Assembly: GCA_021732995.1 (NCBI GenBank)
Contig: JAKFWA010000074.1
Span: 50,119-114,118 of the forward strand
DNA: 64,000 nt
Source of the DNA: Planctomycetaceae bacterium
GTDB lineage: Bacteria > Planctomycetota > Planctomycetia > Planctomycetales > Planctomycetaceae
Reading direction: 5' to 3'
Positions within the stretch are counted from its first letter, which is position 1; every line of letters begins with the position of its first letter. This document shows positions 53,122 through 61,891 of this stretch, piece by piece. Under the pieces are notes generated by a model. The model did no database searches and was not told the DNA's origin. It worked only from the letters and a program-made list of their open reading frames with translations. The translations under genes were made by a program, and so were the position numbers.

Positions 53122-53580
53122 ATGGCCGATGATCTCCTCTTTATGATGGGCAAGTACGAAGCCCGCATTCCGAGCGATCGGCTGTATTCCAAGAACCATC
53201 TTTGGCTGAAGCCTGCCGGAGATCTCTACCAGGTTGGCTTCACGGCCTACTCCGTCAGGTTACTGAAGGATGTGTACTTCCTCGGCTGGTCGGTCGATCC
53301 AAGTACGACCGTTCGGTACCAGCAGGAGATTGGCGAGGTGGAAAGCTCGAAAGCGATTTCCAGTCTGTATGCTCCGTTTGACGGCCGCGTGGTGGACTTC
53401 AACCCGCGTGTCCTCGACGATCCTTCCGTCATCAACACGGATGGCTACGGGCAAGGCTGGTTGTACACCTTCGAGTCCGCCGAGCAGCCGCTGACTCCCG
53501 CCGAGTACATCAAGCTGCTCGAAGGGACCTGGGATGCGACGCAGCGGATGCTTAAAGGACAGGTCAACGAGGACTTGTAG
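53122..53580 (+). CDS. GcvH-like lipoyl-carrier protein
   Basis: 152 residues of the glycine cleavage H protein family. The lipoylation site is K77 in GEVESSKAISSLYAP, and YSKNHLWLKP matches the family N-terminus. There are no gcvT or gcvP genes nearby; the gene is followed by a ferredoxin 53 bases downstream, so it may serve an unusual lipoate-dependent redox reaction instead of glycine cleavage. H-like proteins in such contexts are known from sulfur-oxidation (sHdr) systems, but no hdr genes are visible here. The family assignment is firm, the role open. Confidence 0.85.
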   Translation: MADDLLFMMGKYEARIPSDRLYSKNHLWLKPAGDLYQVGFTAYSVRLLKDVYFLGWSVDPSTTVRYQQEIGEVESSKAISSLYAPFDGRVVDFNPRVLDDPSVINTDGYGQGWLYTFESAEQPLTPAEYIKLLEGTWDATQRMLKGQVNEDL

Positions 53581-53633
53581 AGCCTCTCGACAAACCGGTA
53601 GCAAACAGACCGCAACTTCCAACGAACTGATTT

Positions 53634-54647
53634 ATGGCCGGCAAGAAACTCACCGTTGTGATCTCGCAGCACCAGGGCAAGAACCCGACGAAGCGCAAGC
53701 TCGAAGAGGATCTGGCCGTCGCTTGCATGCTGAATCCGGCGCTGGATGTTTCGATCGTCCCCAACCTGTATGACCTCTCGCACGATCACACAGGCACGCT
53801 GTTCCTTAAGCACGTGCCGGGCAACGTCGTGGTGCTGGCATGGCTCTATCCGCGGGCAATTCACTGGGTGCTGGACCGAGCGGGCATTAAGGGCAAGGAA
53901 GGCACGGTCCTGCTGAAGTCCGAGGACGATGAACCCGAGGATGATGTTGAAGACGGTGCGAAAGCCGAAGTGCTGGGAGCCCTGCAGGTCCCTGATCGGC
54001 GGATCTACAGCATCGATCTGAAGTGCGCCACTGATCCGCAGCAGTTCCTTAACGAGATCAATCGCATCGTCTCGGAATCGAACGAACGCACCGTTGACCT
54101 GATGGACTGGATTCAAGGCGCGCCGAATTCAGACCAACTGGCGCGGTATCTGAATCCGCAACCGGTCGCCGAACCTGTTGCAGCCTCTGTTGCTGATGAC
54201 GAGAACACGATCCGGCGTCGCTGGTATCCGGTGATTGACTACAGTCGCTGCACGAACTGCATGGAGTGCATCGATTTCTGCCTGTTCGGCGTCTACGGCG
54301 TGGACGCGCTGGACCGTATTCTGGTGGAGACTCAGGACAACTGTAAGAAGGGTTGTCCGGCCTGCAGTCGAGTCTGTCCCGCCAACGCCATCGTGTTTCC
54401 TCATCACAAGACGCCCGAGATCGCCGGTGCCAATGGCGAGGTCACCAGCCTGAAGATTGACCTCTCAAAACTATTCGGTGCGCCCGATGCGATGGAGCTT
54501 GCAGCCCGGGAGCGCGATATCGAACTCGTCCGCGACGGTCGTGATGCGGTCGGTATCACTGCGGGCATGACGAAGCGCCAGTCCAAGTCGAAAGAACGAG
54601 ATCAACTCGACGACTTGTTGGATGGACTCGACAGCCTGGACCTGTAG
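53634..54647 (+). CDS. 4Fe-4S ferredoxin-domain protein paired with the GcvH-like protein
   Basis: 337 residues. An N-terminal ~170-residue domain ([18 protein letters not shown], then [20 protein letters not shown] and [20 protein letters not shown]) has an alpha/beta look but no recognised family. Two cluster motifs follow: [11 protein letters not shown] and [17 protein letters not shown], so probably two [4Fe-4S] clusters. The C-terminus ends with an acidic motif [15 protein letters not shown], which looks like a docking tail. It lies 53 bases after the lipoyl protein, suggesting they work together; partner enzymes are not in the window. Convergent with feoB. Confidence 0.8.
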   Translation: MAGKKLTVVISQHQGKNPTKRKLEEDLAVACMLNPALDVSIVPNLYDLSHDHTGTLFLKHVPGNVVVLAWLYPRAIHWVLDRAGIKGKEGTVLLKSEDDEPEDDVEDGAKAEVLGALQVPDRRIYSIDLKCATDPQQFLNEINRIVSESNERTVDLMDWIQGAPNSDQLARYLNPQPVAEPVAASVADDENTIRRRWYPVIDYSRCTNCMECIDFCLFGVYGVDALDRILVETQDNCKKGCPACSRVCPANAIVFPHHKTPEIAGANGEVTSLKIDLSKLFGAPDAMELAARERDIELVRDGRDAVGITAGMTKRQSKSKERDQLDDLLDGLDSLDL

Positions 54648-54658
54648 GCCAAGCGTAC

Positions 54659-56902
54659 TTAGTGCTTCAGCAGCAGCATGCCGATTTGATAGGTCAGCAA
54701 GGCGCCCACGTAGGCCAGCACCGTCATGTAGACGAAGGTGATAAACGGCCATTTCCAACTGTTGGTTTCGCGGCGCATGACCATCAGCGTTGACGTGCAC
54801 TGCGCGCACAGCGCGAAGAACACCATGATCGAGCAAGCCGTCACGACGTTGAAGACGGGCGTGATGCCGTCGGAATGCTTCGCTTCGCGAAGAGTGTTGA
54901 TGAGCCCTTCGTTTTCTTCATCCACATCCGCACCGAGGCTGTAGATCGTGCCCATCGTCGCGATGATGACTTCGCGCGCAGGGAAGGACGCGAGCACGCC
55001 CACACCAATCTTCCAGTCCCAGCCCAGCGGTCTGACAGCCGGCTCAATCGCGTGGCCAACCTGACCGAGATAGCTGGCCTCAATCAATTCGCCACCGAGT
55101 TTGTTGCGCTCCGCAGTATAGTCTTCGATCCGCGTTTCGAGTTCCGCAGCTTCGCTGGTTTTGCCGTTCGCCTTGAGCATCTCGACCTGAGCGGTAGTGG
55201 CTTCCGTCTGGTCTTCCAGTTCGTGCAGACGCGTGTGGTCTGACGGGAAGTAACCCAGCGCCCAAATCAGTACCGAGGTTGCGAAGATGAGCGAGCCAGC
55301 ACGGGTGATGAAAGCTCGCACGCGTTCGTAGACTCGCGACACAACGACCCGCGCTGACGGCCACTTGTAAGTTGGCAGTTCCATCACGAACGGCGGGGTC
55401 TCGCCCGGAAACGCCGTCTTCTTCAAAATCCACGCGACCGGGATGGCGAGTACCGCTCCCAGGATCGTCATGCCGAACAGGACTAATCCCTGCAGCTTCA
55501 ACATGCCGTTGAGATATGCCAGGGGCGGCACGAAGGCCGTCGTCATCAGCACGTACACAGGCACGCGGGCCGAACAACTCATCAGCGGCGCGATGATGAT
55601 GGTCACCATGCGGTCGCGACGGTTCTCAATCACGCGCGTCGCCATGATGCCGGGCACGGCGCAGGCGAACGATGACATCAGTGGCAGGAACGACTTGCCG
55701 CTGAGACCGATGCGCGTCATCAGCTTGTCCATCACGAATGCGACGCGCGCCATGTAGCCGCAGTCTTCAAGGATGGCGATGAAGAGAAACAGAATCGCAA
55801 TCTGCGGCAGGAAGACCAACACGCCGCCGACGCCGGCAATCACACCGTCGGTAATCAGGCTGCGCAGCGGACCGGCGGTCATGCTCGCGGTGACGTAGCC
55901 GGAGACCATGCTCTGAGCCGACTCAATCAGCTTCATGAGCGGTTCAGACCACGTGTAGAGCGCCTGAAAGATCAGGAACATGAGAGCCACAAAGATCACC
56001 AGCCCGGAGAACCGGTGCGTCAGCACATGATCGAGCTTGTCGCTGCGGGTCTTGACTCGACCCTTCGGGATAGTCGCAACGCCGGCGAGCACTTGCCGCA
56101 CCCAACCGTAGCGCGCCTTCGCTTCGACGATCGGTACCCGGCAATTCGCCTGCTGCAGCCGTTCGCGAGCGGCTTTCAGCTTGTCTGCCAACTGCGGTCC
56201 GTATTCCCGAATCACGGCCTCTTCGACCGATCCGCCCACATCCAGCAGCAAACGCTCGACCAGGAAGAATGGCGGTGTCTTAGGATCAATCGCCACAAGA
56301 TCAGCCGTCAGTTGCTGGCATTCGTTGTAGAACTCCGGCGGAAACGGCTTCGGCGGTTTGGCTGCTGCCAGCGTGTGCGACAAGGCGATGGTGCGGCGGA
56401 CATCGTCCACGCCCATGCGATGATGAGCCTCGCACACGATGACGGGGATACCGAGTCTCTGTCTCAGTCCCTCGACGTCGATACTTACCTGCCGTGCTCG
56501 CGCGACGTCCCACATGTTGAGCACAACGACCGTCGGCAGTCCCAGGTCCAGAACCTGACTGACGAGGTACAGATTCCGTTCCAGGTTCGACGCGTCGACG
56601 ATGCAGACCACGGCGTCGACGATACCCACATCGGGTTGACGGCCCAGCAGCACATCCACCGTGACCAGTTCGTCCAACGTGCGCGGCGATAGACTGTAGG
56701 TTCCGGGCAGGTCGATTAACTCGATGACCTGATCCTGGTACGGAATACGTCCGACCTTTTTCTCGACGGTCACGCCGGGATAGTTACCGACGCGGACCTG
56801 CATCCCTGTGAGGGCGTTGAAGAGAGTGCTCTTGCCTGTATTTGGGTTACCGAGCAGTGCGACTTTGCGAACACGGGAAAGCTGCGAATCTGGAAGAGCC
56901 AT
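54659..56902 (-). CDS. feoB: Ferrous iron transport protein B
   Basis: 747 residues. An N-terminal GTPase domain has G1 GNPNTGKST near residues 18-26 and DLPGTYSL for G3, then a GDI-like helical region, and a C-terminal membrane domain with two Gate repeats (nucleoside-recognition type) and about ten helices. It imports Fe2+ across the inner membrane; nucleotide binding regulates the channel. An insertion of about 60 residues with a charged coiled-coil look (TEATTAQVEMLKANGKTSEA) lies in the C-terminal half. It lies 68 bases downstream of feoA on the same strand; no feoC is seen. Confidence 0.97.
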   Translation of the reverse strand: MALPDSQLSRVRKVALLGNPNTGKSTLFNALTGMQVRVGNYPGVTVEKKVGRIPYQDQVIELIDLPGTYSLSPRTLDELVTVDVLLGRQPDVGIVDAVVCIVDASNLERNLYLVSQVLDLGLPTVVVLNMWDVARARQVSIDVEGLRQRLGIPVIVCEAHHRMGVDDVRRTIALSHTLAAAKPPKPFPPEFYNECQQLTADLVAIDPKTPPFFLVERLLLDVGGSVEEAVIREYGPQLADKLKAARERLQQANCRVPIVEAKARYGWVRQVLAGVATIPKGRVKTRSDKLDHVLTHRFSGLVIFVALMFLIFQALYTWSEPLMKLIESAQSMVSGYVTASMTAGPLRSLITDGVIAGVGGVLVFLPQIAILFLFIAILEDCGYMARVAFVMDKLMTRIGLSGKSFLPLMSSFACAVPGIMATRVIENRRDRMVTIIIAPLMSCSARVPVYVLMTTAFVPPLAYLNGMLKLQGLVLFGMTILGAVLAIPVAWILKKTAFPGETPPFVMELPTYKWPSARVVVSRVYERVRAFITRAGSLIFATSVLIWALGYFPSDHTRLHELEDQTEATTAQVEMLKANGKTSEAAELETRIEDYTAERNKLGGELIEASYLGQVGHAIEPAVRPLGWDWKIGVGVLASFPAREVIIATMGTIYSLGADVDEENEGLINTLREAKHSDGITPVFNVVTACSIMVFFALCAQCTSTLMVMRRETNSWKWPFITFVYMTVLAYVGALLTYQIGMLLLKH

Positions 56903-56970
56903 TCGTCACATCAACGTTCAAAGAATTCAACGAGTTATCAAATCAAGCCGCGCGGAAACGTCGTAATCCG

Positions 56971-57201
56971 TTACTCAAGGACGGTCACAGAGATGCGCTG
57001 CGCCTCGCGCTCCCGGAGAGACAGCCGGTAGCCGCGAATGCTGAACTCAATCGGGTCACCCAGCGGCGCGCGGCCGAGGAGTTCTACATCCTCGCCCTCA
57101 ATCAGTCCCATCTCCATCAGCCGGACAGCCATGCTGTCGTCACCGCGCACATCCACAATTCGCGCGAGTTGTCCGGTCTTCAATTGATCGAGTGTCGCCA
57201 T
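56971..57201 (-). CDS. feoA: Ferrous iron transport protein A
   Basis: 76 residues, SH3-like small cytoplasmic protein that regulates FeoB. The pattern LARIVDVRGDDSMAVRLMEM, GLIEGEDVELLGRAPLGDP and IEFSIRGYRLSLREREAQRI is the FeoA family along its whole length. First gene of the feoAB pair; no Fur box could be confirmed upstream by eye. Confidence 0.92.
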   Translation of the reverse strand: MATLDQLKTGQLARIVDVRGDDSMAVRLMEMGLIEGEDVELLGRAPLGDPIEFSIRGYRLSLREREAQRISVTVLE

Positions 57202-57279
57202 GCTGCAGTTTCAACTTCGAGTGCTGTGACTCAAGCCACCATCATCCCGTGACTTGAGAAATACCGCTGGAACGCGGTG

Positions 57280-58029
57280 CTACTTCTTTGCGCGGGATTC
57301 CTCTTCCGCTGCGAAGAACTCTTCGGACTTCAAGGCTTCGGCGAGCTTCACTTTGACAGCCACCACCTTCGGGCGTTTCGGGTTGCCACCTGCCACTGGG
57401 TAGTATTCCATCTCGCTGCCTTCCTTGAGCATCGCCGGGTCGCTGGATCGCACCGTAATCGGAGCTTTGCTGTCGAACGAAGCGGGCGTGCCCTTCGGGC
57501 CACCGATCTTCAACACCGCGACGGATCGCGAAGCGTCATCCTTGTCAGGATTGATGGACATCAGCTGAGCCGTCACTTCCACGAACTTCACGCCGGCTTG
57601 CGGCTTCTTCTCCCCGTTCTCATCGGTGTCAGGCAGGGGGCGAGTGCCGGGCTGCATTTTCTTGGTGGCCGGGCCGACATGCACAGTCCATTTCTCGACC
57701 AGGAAGGTTCCGTTGTTGACGAACCCGGTTGCTGAAACGAACTGCTTCTCACGCAGAAAACCGCTGTCGCCCTTGGCCTCGATCGCCATCCCGAGCATCG
57801 GGGTAACCGGCAGTTCGAAGGGTTCAGTGCCGCCCAGTTCCGGAGTAATGGTGAGGATCGTCTGCATCCCCTTCTTTTTGACTTCGGTCAGAGTCCCCAG
57901 GAACGACGGAATCGTCGGAGCTTCTGGCTTCTTGGGGGCTTGAGCTTCCGCCGCAGCCGTCAGCAGCGCTGCTCCCAGTCCGGCAGCCAACAGGCAGGGC
58001 AGAATTCCGCGCAGGAACGATGTTGCCAT
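57280..58029 (-). CDS. Secreted hypothetical protein
   Basis: 249 residues from ATG 58029 with GAGGA about eight bases upstream; the open frame continues 48 residues further upstream without support. The N-terminus is a Sec signal peptide (FLRGILPCLLAAGLGAALLT, cleavage after AEA). The mature part is a Lys/Pro/Val-rich beta-type domain: IPSFLGTLTEVKKKGMQTIL, PFELPVTPMLGMAIEAKGDS, FVSATGFVNNGTFLVEKWTV, then a Pro-rich segment GTRPLPDTDENGEKKPQAG. The C-terminus is highly charged (EEFFAAEEESRAKK). No family was recognised; role unknown. Confidence 0.7.
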   Translation of the reverse strand: MATSFLRGILPCLLAAGLGAALLTAAAEAQAPKKPEAPTIPSFLGTLTEVKKKGMQTILTITPELGGTEPFELPVTPMLGMAIEAKGDSGFLREKQFVSATGFVNNGTFLVEKWTVHVGPATKKMQPGTRPLPDTDENGEKKPQAGVKFVEVTAQLMSINPDKDDASRSVAVLKIGGPKGTPASFDSKAPITVRSSDPAMLKEGSEMEYYPVAGGNPKRPKVVAVKVKLAEALKSEEFFAAEEESRAKK

Positions 58030-58200
58030 CGAAGGGTCCTCGAGTGCTGGGCCGACTAACGTCATCCTGTTGGTCGGGTGTCCAAAAGAGTCGAGCGAAA
58101 TCCGCGGCAGATCATCCCGAAGTGCGCGGCTCACGGTTCGGATACGGACAGAGAGCGTATCGGCGAGGACCACGCCGATCCAATCAACTTCAGCCGCGAA

Positions 58201-59658
58201 CTAACCAATTGAGGCTTCTGCGCGCACCAGCACGATTGTGATGTCGTCGCCTTGCCCCTGCGTTCCGGCGAACTCCAGACACGCCTTGCGGAGCAGGCTG
58301 ACGATCATCCGTACCGGCATCTCGCGGTTGTCACGCACGACTTTCAACATGCGTTCGATGCCAAAACGTTCGCCGCTGGCGTTCGTCATCTTCTGAGCGC
58401 CGTCGGTGACCAGCAGCAGCATCTCGCCGACTTTCAGTCGCATCGACGGACCTTCGGGAATGACAGTTTCCGCCGCCAATCCCATCGGCATGCCCGTGCT
58501 GTGCAGGATCTGCGATTCGCCGTCGCGCTGAATCAGATAACCCTGATGGCCGGCGCTCGCGTACACGATGCGCTTCGTCACCTGATCAATCTGCACGAGC
58601 ATCAGTGTTACGAGAAACTCTTCGCTGCCGATGTCTTCCGTGATCAGAGTGTTCGCCTGGCTGACGATTTCGGAGGGATCACTCATCGCCGCCGCGAGCA
58701 CGCGCATGTACGCCCGCAACGAAGTCACCAGCATCGTCGGGGCGATGCCGCGGCCGCTGCATTCGCCGATAGCAATGTTGAGCAGCCCGTCGGTCGTCGG
58801 CAGATAGTCGTAATAGTCGCCGCCGGTGGCCTCGGCGGGCAGACTTGTGCCCGCAATCTCGAAGCCTTCGATGAACGGTGAACCGCCCGGTTGCAGTTCC
58901 GCCTGCAACTGCCGCGCTGTTTCCTGTTCCTCGGCGGAAGGGACTCCGACTTGAGTTACCAGTTTCGGACGCTCGACCTGCGACGGAGCCGCTGGCGCTA
59001 CTTCAACAACAGTCGGAGCCGAAGTGAGTTGCATTGGCGGCTCGCCTTCGGGCAGCCTCAGCGGAACGTCATCTGGATTCTCGGCCAGCGTGTCGCCTTC
59101 GAGTTCGTCTGAAACGAACGACGGCGGGATCAGCGAGTCGTCATCGTCGTCTGCGATCGCCTTGCCGAAGAACTCTTCGACCACCGCTTCAGCAGCTTCC
59201 GGAGGATTACGTTCCAGTTCCGCTTTGAGCCGTGCAACTTCACGCCCCTGCTCGGCGACCAACCGCTGCAGTCCGGATTCGCGCAGTGCATCGCGCACGC
59301 ACAAACGCAGCCGCGATGACGACAGTTCTTCCTTGTCGAGCCATCGTTCCAGACCGAGCTGCGCCGCGAAATCACGCTGTGAATGGTCTTCTGCGCCTGC
59401 GATCACGATCAGCGGAACGTGCGACGTTTCGGCATGCTGGATCAGGACCGAACAGACCGTTTCAAATTGAGAGACCGTCGCGTCGAGCAGGATGCAGTCG
59501 GCGTGTTCCGACTCGCTCATCCGCACCGCTTCCGCCTGCGACGGGGCTTCGAGCACTACGGCGTCATGAAACGCCCGCTGCAACATCCAACGAAGTGCCG
59601 ACCGTGTTTCGTGCTGGTCATTCACCAGCAACACGTGCAACGGCGATGGCATGATCAT
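58201..59658 (-). CDS. Receiver-domain SpoIIE/RsbU-type serine phosphatase
   Basis: 485 residues from ATG 59658. The N-terminal receiver-like domain (about 5-125) begins PSPLHVLLVNDQHETRSAL with phosphoacceptor Asp in DCILLDATVS; the conserved Lys is near WLDKEE. A coiled-coil (LVAEQGREVARLKAELERN) and an acidic, Pro-rich linker follow. The C-terminal PP2C (SpoIIE) domain (about 255-485) has AEATGGDYYDYLP, GECSGRGIAPTML and TDGAQKMTNASGERFG, with the metal-binding Asp residues of the family, and ends GQGDDITIVLVR. Such proteins dephosphorylate anti-anti-sigma factors. The GDGRG of the family is ECSGRG here, as in other members. Confidence 0.88.
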   Translation of the reverse strand: MIMPSPLHVLLVNDQHETRSALRWMLQRAFHDAVVLEAPSQAEAVRMSESEHADCILLDATVSQFETVCSVLIQHAETSHVPLIVIAGAEDHSQRDFAAQLGLERWLDKEELSSSRLRLCVRDALRESGLQRLVAEQGREVARLKAELERNPPEAAEAVVEEFFGKAIADDDDDSLIPPSFVSDELEGDTLAENPDDVPLRLPEGEPPMQLTSAPTVVEVAPAAPSQVERPKLVTQVGVPSAEEQETARQLQAELQPGGSPFIEGFEIAGTSLPAEATGGDYYDYLPTTDGLLNIAIGECSGRGIAPTMLVTSLRAYMRVLAAAMSDPSEIVSQANTLITEDIGSEEFLVTLMLVQIDQVTKRIVYASAGHQGYLIQRDGESQILHSTGMPMGLAAETVIPEGPSMRLKVGEMLLLVTDGAQKMTNASGERFGIERMLKVVRDNREMPVRMIVSLLRKACLEFAGTQGQGDDITIVLVRAEASIG

Positions 59659-59883
59659 GAGAAAGAGGCCCCTCGGCGCAGAACTCGTCAGACACACGTC
59701 CAAGTCGAGTTCGACCAGCCGGGATAAAGGACTGTTCTCAATCCCCAACCGAGTGACGAATAGGCCGGTTATGCCGGATGTTCGTGCGGATTGTTCCGGT
59801 CGTAGCGGCTGCACCGTGTGAGCCTGCACGGGAAGCAGACATCGGTGCTGCACCGGGCCCACTCACGGAGCGTGCATCACTCA

Positions 59884-60189
59884 CTAAAGCAGGAAGATGA
59901 AGATCAGAGCGACGATGAGCTTGTAACCCACAAAGATGCCCGTCGCCCCCAGAGCCTTCTTGATCGGAAGCCCCGCCAATGTCCAGAGACACAGCAGAGC
60001 GACGAGAAAATAGACCCCCAAGATCCCAAAGGGCCCCACGTACTCGACGGAGTAACGAGCCGCGAGTCCTCCCAACAACGAAATAGAGAACACGATGCCG
60101 AAGATCTTGAGCTTCTGCTCGTCCCAGTTCTCCTCGGAGAACAGATTCAACAGGAACCAGAGCACAGCGGTATCAATCAATAGGGCGAT
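59884..60189 (-). CDS. Small membrane protein of unknown function
   Basis: 101 residues from GTG 60189 with AAAGG about ten bases upstream; the frame could start at TTG 60237. Four hydrophobic segments: IALLIDTAVLWFLLNLF, IFGIVFSISLLGGLA, ILGVYFLVALLCLWTLAGL and VGYKLIVALIFIFLL. No family was recognised. The gene lies downstream of the Gfo/Idh/MocA gene on the same strand but an inverted-repeat element separates them, so it may be transcribed alone. Confidence 0.55.
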   Translation of the reverse strand: MALLIDTAVLWFLLNLFSEENWDEQKLKIFGIVFSISLLGGLAARYSVEYVGPFGILGVYFLVALLCLWTLAGLPIKKALGATGIFVGYKLIVALIFIFLL

Positions 60190-60295
60190 CACAGTCGAAT
60201 TACCTTTTGGCCATGAATACAAAGGTCTCGTGACCAATTGTTATCGGCGACTTGCGGTTCCGACTTTGAAGCAGATTGGATTTCCGAAGTAGCAG

Positions 60296-60358
60296 GCGCA
60301 TTCCACGTGCCGTCCGCGGAGGCTCACGGTACACGGGGTCAAGGAACATGGAATGTGC
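60296..60358. repeat. Imperfect inverted repeat, possible dispersed element
   Basis: Arms 60296-60311 and 60343-60358 are 16 bases and match in inverted orientation with three mismatches (core CATTCCACGT against ACATGGAATG). It lies just downstream of the Gfo/Idh/MocA stop codon. It resembles a small palindromic element rather than a terminator, having no T-run. Confidence 0.5.
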
Positions 60359-60399
60359 CTACTGCTTTCCCGAACTCTCGAAGCAACCACCGACGTCGC

Positions 60400-61719
60400 T
60401 CAGACTTCCGGAAGGACCCACGGCTTGCGCCATTCGGGACGACCGCGCAGTGCGTTGGCTTGCTCGTCGCCCACGAAGGATTCGTTCGCAGGATCAAGCA
60501 CCAACTGTCGTCCCAGTCGCGCGGCGATGTTGCCAGTATGGCACAACACTGACGCGGGATGGCCGATCGTTTCGAGATCGCAGTAGGGCTTCTTGCGGTT
60601 CTTGATGCAGTCGATGAAGTCCTGCACGTGCGGCTTCTCGTCACTGTCGCCGGTGACTTCCTTGACGAGTTGCCCGTTCGGGCCGAACGCACGCCAGCGA
60701 CTGTTGCCCAGAATCATGTAGCCCTTGTCCCCGTATAAGGCAGCGCCTTCGGATTCGGCTTCCATGTTGTACGCAGACCAGACGCGCATCTCATACGTGA
60801 GGATCTTGGGTGCCTTGCCCGCGAACTCGTAGTTCACCTGCAGCGTATCGGGGAACTCCTGCATGTCGTCGAAGTACCACTTGCCGCCCACCGCTTGAAT
60901 GCGGCGCGGCAATCCGATCGATCCATCACCTTGCGTTTCCGAAGCGGCGTTCAGCACGGCGATGGCCATGTCGAGACGATGCACGCCATCGTTGCCCAGG
61001 TCACCCGTGCCGTAGTCGTAGAACCAGCGCCAGTGACCATGAAAGCGGCGCACGTTGAATGGTCGCTTCGGAGCAGAACCCAGCCAGAAGTCGTAATCAA
61101 TATTCGCGGGCGGATCGCTGTCGGCGGGCTTGCCTATGGAACCCTGCTTCGAACTCTCCCAAGCCTTGGCGACGAGGCAACGGCCCAACGCTCCGCTCTT
61201 CACGTACTCGATCGCGGTCTGCATGCGCGTCGTCGAGCGATGCTGCGAGCCCATCTGCACCACGCGTTTGTACTTCCGCATCGCGGCCACCATCCGCTGG
61301 CCTTCGATGATGTTGTGGCTGTCCGGCTTCTCGACATAGACGTCCTTGCCGGCCATGCAGGCCAGGATTGTCGGAATGGCGTGCCAATGATCCGGAGTCC
61401 CCACGACGATCGCATCCAGCGACTTGTCATCGATCAGATGCCGGAAGTCGTTCGTGGTCTTCGGAGCCTTACCCTGACGCTTGGTCACTTCATCGACGGT
61501 GCGCGGCAGCTTGCCCGGATCAATGTCGGCGATGGCCACAATCTCGACGTTCGGGTTCGCGGAGAAGGTCGCGTTCAGCGAGAAGGCTCGACCACCCGCT
61601 CCCACCATACCGACTCGCACACGCTCGCTGGCCGCCGCCTTAGCAACCGGGGTATCCGACAACGCAGCCAGCGCAGTGGCCGCGACTGAAGCCGAGGAAA
61701 TGAACTCGCGACGATCCAT
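60400..61719 (-). CDS. Gfo/Idh/MocA family oxidoreductase, Tat-exported
   Basis: 439 residues from ATG 61719 with GGAGA seven bases upstream. The N-terminus DRREFISSASVAATALAALS is a twin-arginine-like signal. The NAD(P)-binding motif is RVRVGMVGAGGRAFSL (GxGGR form), the catalytic EKP is in VYVEKPDSHNII, and the later DYGTGDLGNDGVHRLDMAIA carries the family's GxxxDxxxHxxD-type residues. Planctomycetes have many exported members, thought to act on sugar-like substrates outside the cytoplasm, with tightly bound cofactor. It lies downstream of another member, with an inverted-repeat element in the 172-base gap. Confidence 0.9.
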   Translation of the reverse strand: MDRREFISSASVAATALAALSDTPVAKAAASERVRVGMVGAGGRAFSLNATFSANPNVEIVAIADIDPGKLPRTVDEVTKRQGKAPKTTNDFRHLIDDKSLDAIVVGTPDHWHAIPTILACMAGKDVYVEKPDSHNIIEGQRMVAAMRKYKRVVQMGSQHRSTTRMQTAIEYVKSGALGRCLVAKAWESSKQGSIGKPADSDPPANIDYDFWLGSAPKRPFNVRRFHGHWRWFYDYGTGDLGNDGVHRLDMAIAVLNAASETQGDGSIGLPRRIQAVGGKWYFDDMQEFPDTLQVNYEFAGKAPKILTYEMRVWSAYNMEAESEGAALYGDKGYMILGNSRWRAFGPNGQLVKEVTGDSDEKPHVQDFIDCIKNRKKPYCDLETIGHPASVLCHTGNIAARLGRQLVLDPANESFVGDEQANALRGRPEWRKPWVLPEV

Positions 61720-61779
61720 AGTCAATCTCCAGAACAAGGTCGGTTCACAGAGTCGAATTCAGCACGCCATCGACAGACC

Positions 61780-61839
61780 GTAGCATGGACGCCCCGTCCG
61801 TGCGTAATTGGTGCGGCACGGACGGGGCGTCCCTGCTAC
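61780..61839. repeat. Near-perfect long inverted repeat
   Basis: Arms 61780-61803 and 61816-61839 are 24 bases each and match with one mismatch; the loop is 12 bases. The GC-rich core is GACGCCCCGTCCGTGC. It lies between two Gfo/Idh/MocA genes on the same strand. It is more regular than a normal terminator and has no T-run, so a dispersed palindromic element or an attenuation hairpin is more likely. Confidence 0.75.
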
Positions 61840-61891
61840 GAGTACTACGACAGACATCCCAAGCTGTTCGCCAGCAGTGGCGCGCAACCTC

